Assembly: GCA_902489225.1 (NCBI GenBank) | Contig: CABTZA010000095.1 | Location: 1-6,977 of the forward strand | DNA: 6,977 nucleotides | Direction: 5' to 3' | DNA from: an uncultured Collinsella sp. | GTDB taxonomy: Bacteria > Actinomycetota > Coriobacteriia > Coriobacteriales > Coriobacteriaceae | In this document: positions 4,819 to 6,977 of the stretch, piece by piece | Position numbering within the stretch: position 1 is the stretch's first letter | Layout: each line of letters opens with the position of its first letter | Program-made: the position numbers and the translations under genes | The notes under the pieces: generated by a model | What the model was told of the DNA's origin: nothing | What the model saw: the letters and a program-made list of their open reading frames with translations, nothing else | Databases searched by the model: none

Positions 4819-6843
4819 TTAGCGTCGACGCTTCCAAATAATACCGAGCATGATGACGATGACGCCGCCGATAAGGCACGCGCCAACTACTGCCAGCGTG
4901 CGGTCTCCCGTTGCGGCGAGCTTACCGGTCGTCTTCTTGGTGATGACCTTCGTGGTCGTCGTGTCCGTCTTAGGCGAGGGCTTAGGCGTCGGGGCCGGTG
5001 TGGGCGTGGGGTCCACGGCTGCGGAGCCGAAGCCGATGGTGCCGGCGAGCCCGGCCATCTTGCTCTCCCAGCCGTTCTGCCCAATCAGCGCCCTCAGCGC
5101 CGCCTCGCACGTGCCCCACTCGGTGTACTTGGTGGCGTGTGCAAAGGTGGGAAAGTCGGTCGTGTTGGTAATGATGTAGTTGTTGGTGGCGACGGTATAG
5201 GTCTTGGCGGGGTCGAGCGTACTGCCGTCCTTGGTGAGTGTGGCACTCACAATGCGCTTGCCTTCGGGCTGCGTCCAATCAATCGTCACGTTGATGCCGC
5301 CAAAGGAGAGAACGCTGCCAGAGTCATCGCGCCACTTGTACTTGTCTTGCGCCTCCTGCTCGGTATGGCCGGCTGCCACGTAGGCTTGCTGAAGCTCGTA
5401 GCTGTGATTACACTCGTCGCTGATTTGCAGCGAGTGCTCGAGTGCTGCGAGGAAGTCCGCGCCGGTCATGGTCCAGGTTTCCACGGTGTTGCCGTAGGGC
5501 GAGATGGCGATGACGTTGCCGGCGGTCACGTTGCCCGCCGCGATGCCGCCGCGGATGCCGCCAGCGTTTTCGATAGCGAGGTCCGCGCCCGTCAGGGCAA
5601 GATAGGAGCCGCAAATCACGTGGCCGATGGTCTGGGCCTTGGTGGTGTCGCCCTCCTTGCTGGGGCGGAAATCGGTGGTGCGCACCATTTCCCAACCATG
5701 CGTGCCTGCGGCGTCCTCGCCGTAGAAATAGTTGGTGGCGGATGTGCCGAGCACCTTGTTCGATTCGTTTTCAAAGGCCTCGTCGAGCGGCTTGATCTTG
5801 TTGCGGACGTCTTCAAGGCGGCTTTGGTAGTCGGAGCCCTTGTCGGGGTCTGCCAAAAGGTCGTTGACGTTCTTGGCGGTGTAGAGCCTCTCGTCGCTGC
5901 CGTCTGCAGGGACCGTGACCGTGTCATCGTTGGTCGTCTCGGTGCCATTCGTGTCGTACCTGTACGGAATGGAAAGCAGCCCCACCTCGGCAAAGGCGCT
6001 GCCTGCCTCGACAACGTGGATCGTCTTGCCGTCGGCTCCCGTCACCTTTTCGTTAAGGTTGATGTGCTCGTGGCCTGCGATAAGGGCATCGACGCCGGCG
6101 AGTTGTGTGGCAAAGGTCTTGGCGTCGAGCGTGTGCGCGATACACACAACAACATCGCAGCCCTCCTTGCGCAGCTGCTCTGCCTCGGTATTGATGGCGT
6201 TCGCGGCACTCGAGAAGCTGGTGCCCGCGACCAGGTCCGCGCGCAGCGAGGAACCTAGCGACTCATCCATGGCTCCGATAACGCCGACCTTAATCTTGTA
6301 GTTAAACGTGGAACTGTCCTCGCCGTCCTTCCAAGTGCGGTTGAGCGTCTTCGTGATGCTCGAGCTCCATACGCCGCTCGTAGACTTCGCGTTCGCGCAG
6401 AGCATGGCGAAGGGCGTGCCGGTGGTGCTGTAGCCGGTCATGGTGCGGAGTTTGTCCGCGCCGTAGCTCCAGTCGTGGTTGCCTGGCGTGGTCGCGTCGT
6501 AGCCGTCGGCGTAGAAGGTGTCCATGAGCTCGGCGATGCTCTCACCCTCGCTCATGGTGGCGAAGGACTGTCCGTGGAAGGTGTCGCCCGCATCGAGCAA
6601 AAGATCGGGGGCGTTGCCCTGGGCGCTATAGAGAACTGCCAGCCCGTCGAAGCCGACGGTGCCGGTGCCCTTGCTTTCGTTGTAGCTGTACTTGTAGCTG
6701 CCGTGGATGTCGTTGGTGTGCATGACGGCCACGGAGCCGTCAATAGCGGCGGGCAGGTTCCCCGCGAAAGCGAGGCTTGGGATGCCTGCGAGCGAGCCGG
6801 CAAACAACGCGGCGGCTAACGCAAGGCGGGGGAGTCTTTTCAT
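4819..6843 (-). CDS. Secreted, wall-anchored 5'-nucleotidase / UshA-type metallophosphatase
   Basis: This 674-aa surface enzyme has a signal peptide at residues 1-27 (KR followed by a hydrophobic run, cleaved after AFA). The N-terminal metallophosphatase domain has its full ligand set: NDIHG (44-48), DAGDTFHG (84-91), GNHDWSYG (121-128), IAHT (235-238) and GHEH (257-260). The C-terminal 5'-nucleotidase substrate domain (about 365-605) includes ENAGGIRGG (425-433) and YGNTVETWTMTG (450-461). A Pro/Thr-rich spacer (about 611-639) leads to a sorting signal: LAATGD (642-647), a membrane helix (about 650-669) and KRRR. The motif departs from LPXTG by Ala for Pro. The family removes phosphate from extracellular nucleotides, giving nucleosides and phosphate for uptake; UDP-sugar hydrolysis or 2',3'-cyclic nucleotide cleavage are alternatives. 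It is longer than UshA because of the wall-anchor tail and a charged insert around 474-510. The ATG at 6841-6843 has AAGGA (6851-6855) 7 nt upstream and leaves a good signal peptide. Confidence 0.93.
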   Translation of the reverse strand: MKRLPRLALAAALFAGSLAGIPSLAFAGNLPAAIDGSVAVMHTNDIHGSYKYSYNESKGTGTVGFDGLAVLYSAQGNAPDLLLDAGDTFHGQSFATMSEGESIAELMDTFYADGYDATTPGNHDWSYGADKLRTMTGYSTTGTPFAMLCANAKSTSGVWSSSITKTLNRTWKDGEDSSTFNYKIKVGVIGAMDESLGSSLRADLVAGTSFSSAANAINTEAEQLRKEGCDVVVCIAHTLDAKTFATQLAGVDALIAGHEHINLNEKVTGADGKTIHVVEAGSAFAEVGLLSIPYRYDTNGTETTNDDTVTVPADGSDERLYTAKNVNDLLADPDKGSDYQSRLEDVRNKIKPLDEAFENESNKVLGTSATNYFYGEDAAGTHGWEMVRTTDFRPSKEGDTTKAQTIGHVICGSYLALTGADLAIENAGGIRGGIAAGNVTAGNVIAISPYGNTVETWTMTGADFLAALEHSLQISDECNHSYELQQAYVAAGHTEQEAQDKYKWRDDSGSVLSFGGINVTIDWTQPEGKRIVSATLTKDGSTLDPAKTYTVATNNYIITNTTDFPTFAHATKYTEWGTCEAALRALIGQNGWESKMAGLAGTIGFGSAAVDPTPTPAPTPKPSPKTDTTTTKVITKKTTGKLAATGDRTLAVVGACLIGGVIVIMLGIIWKRRR

Positions 6844-6864
6844 GGCAGTTTCCTTAGTCCTTAG

Positions 6865-6877
6865 CCAGAATGTCTGG
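6865..6877. promoter_or_regulatory. Short dyad in the nucleotidase leader
   Basis: CCAGA (6865-6869) and TCTGG (6873-6877) flank ATG. The 13-nt dyad abuts the longer dyad at 6877-6897 and lies 21 nt from the nucleotidase start codon. It could be part of an operator or a small leader hairpin. Confidence 0.3.
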
Positions 6878-6897
6878 TCGAATATCGGATTATCGAC
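6877..6897. promoter_or_regulatory. 21-nt dyad, putative operator of the nucleotidase gene
   Basis: Each half reads GTCGAnnATC around a single central base, so 8 of 10 half-site positions are symmetrical. It lies 34-54 nt upstream of the nucleotidase start codon, in the only AT-rich stretch of the leader. On the minus strand it contains GATAAT (6889-6894), and TATTAT (6898-6903) is adjacent; either could be a -10 box, but I see no matching -35. The size and position suit a dimeric repressor site. The regulator is unknown. Confidence 0.4.
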
Positions 6898-6907
6898 ATA
6901 ATATGCG

Positions 6908-6947
6908 AAAACCGCCGCAAGGGCGTCTGTCCCTTAGCGGCGGTTTT
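6908..6947. terminator. Hairpin terminator, possibly bidirectional, upstream of the nucleotidase gene
   Basis: AAAACCGCCGC (6908-6918) pairs exactly with GCGGCGGTTTT (6937-6947). Inside, AAGGG (6919-6923) pairs with CCCTT (6931-6935), with a bulged A at 6936 and a 7-nt loop CGTCTGT. The A-run and T-run at the base let it work on either strand. It probably ends transcription of a gene beyond the right edge. The remaining bases to 6977 hold no recognisable gene. Confidence 0.7.
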
Positions 6948-6977
6948 GACGTTTGCGCAGATAAAACCTGCCAAAAT

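Noticed and set aside
4768..6258. A 496-codon plus-strand open frame opposite the nucleotidase gene
   Set aside because: It is fully antisense to a gene with clear domains, starts in the terminator region, and its translation is Gly/Val/Arg-rich low-complexity sequence with no recognisable family. It is typical of a shadow frame in high-GC DNA.
1..6977. CRISPR arrays, tRNA or rRNA genes, insertion sequences
   Set aside because: I saw no regularly spaced direct repeats, cloverleaf-like sequence or transposase in any frame.

Overview
The window (6977 nt, high GC, roughly 55-60%) looks like chromosomal DNA of a Gram-positive, high-GC gut actinobacterium, most probably a Coriobacteriia member such as Collinsella. 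The reasons are strong AGGAGG-type ribosome binding sites, a cell-wall-anchored surface enzyme with an LPXTG-like C-terminus (LAATGD, membrane helix, KRRR), and intergenic hairpin repeats of a style I associate with Collinsella. The genus call is inference, not proof. All five genes lie on the minus strand, so transcription runs from right to left.

In transcription order: (1) 6843-4819 encodes a secreted, wall-anchored 5'-nucleotidase/UshA-type metallophosphatase of 674 aa. An imperfect 21-nt dyad precedes it, and a bidirectional-looking hairpin terminator lies further upstream at 6908-6947. (2) A perfect 14-bp hairpin (4734-4767) follows it. (3) 4689-3922 is a 255-aa MscS-family mechanosensitive channel whose stop codon is built into its own terminator hairpin. 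(4) 3828-1912 encodes a 638-aa protein with an N-terminal ParB/sulfiredoxin-like domain, a helical middle, an acidic linker and a C-terminal BMP/PnrA-type (Med) periplasmic-binding-protein domain. It has no signal peptide or lipobox. (5) 1915-1205 encodes a 236-aa calcineurin-like metallophosphoesterase. It overlaps the BMP gene by four bases (ATGA) with no Shine-Dalgarno of its own, so the two form a coupled pair. (6) 858-1204 is a 347-nt intergenic region holding a large (~125 nt) folded element, a terminator hairpin, a second inverted repeat and the leader of the next gene. (7) 857-1 is the N-terminal 285 codons of a major facilitator superfamily transporter, cut by the window edge.

Functionally, the nucleotidase would release nucleosides and phosphate outside the cell. 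BMP-family domains typically bind nucleosides, and here that domain appears to sit in the cytoplasm on a ParB-like module, coupled to a phosphoesterase. A nucleoside/nucleotide-sensing unit is therefore a plausible but unproven reading. The most noteworthy signals are this ParB-BMP/phosphoesterase pair with its altered catalytic motif, the folded element at 1070-1194 whose non-Watson-Crick pairs all make sense only as plus-strand RNA, and a family of hairpins across the window with a conserved loop sequence.
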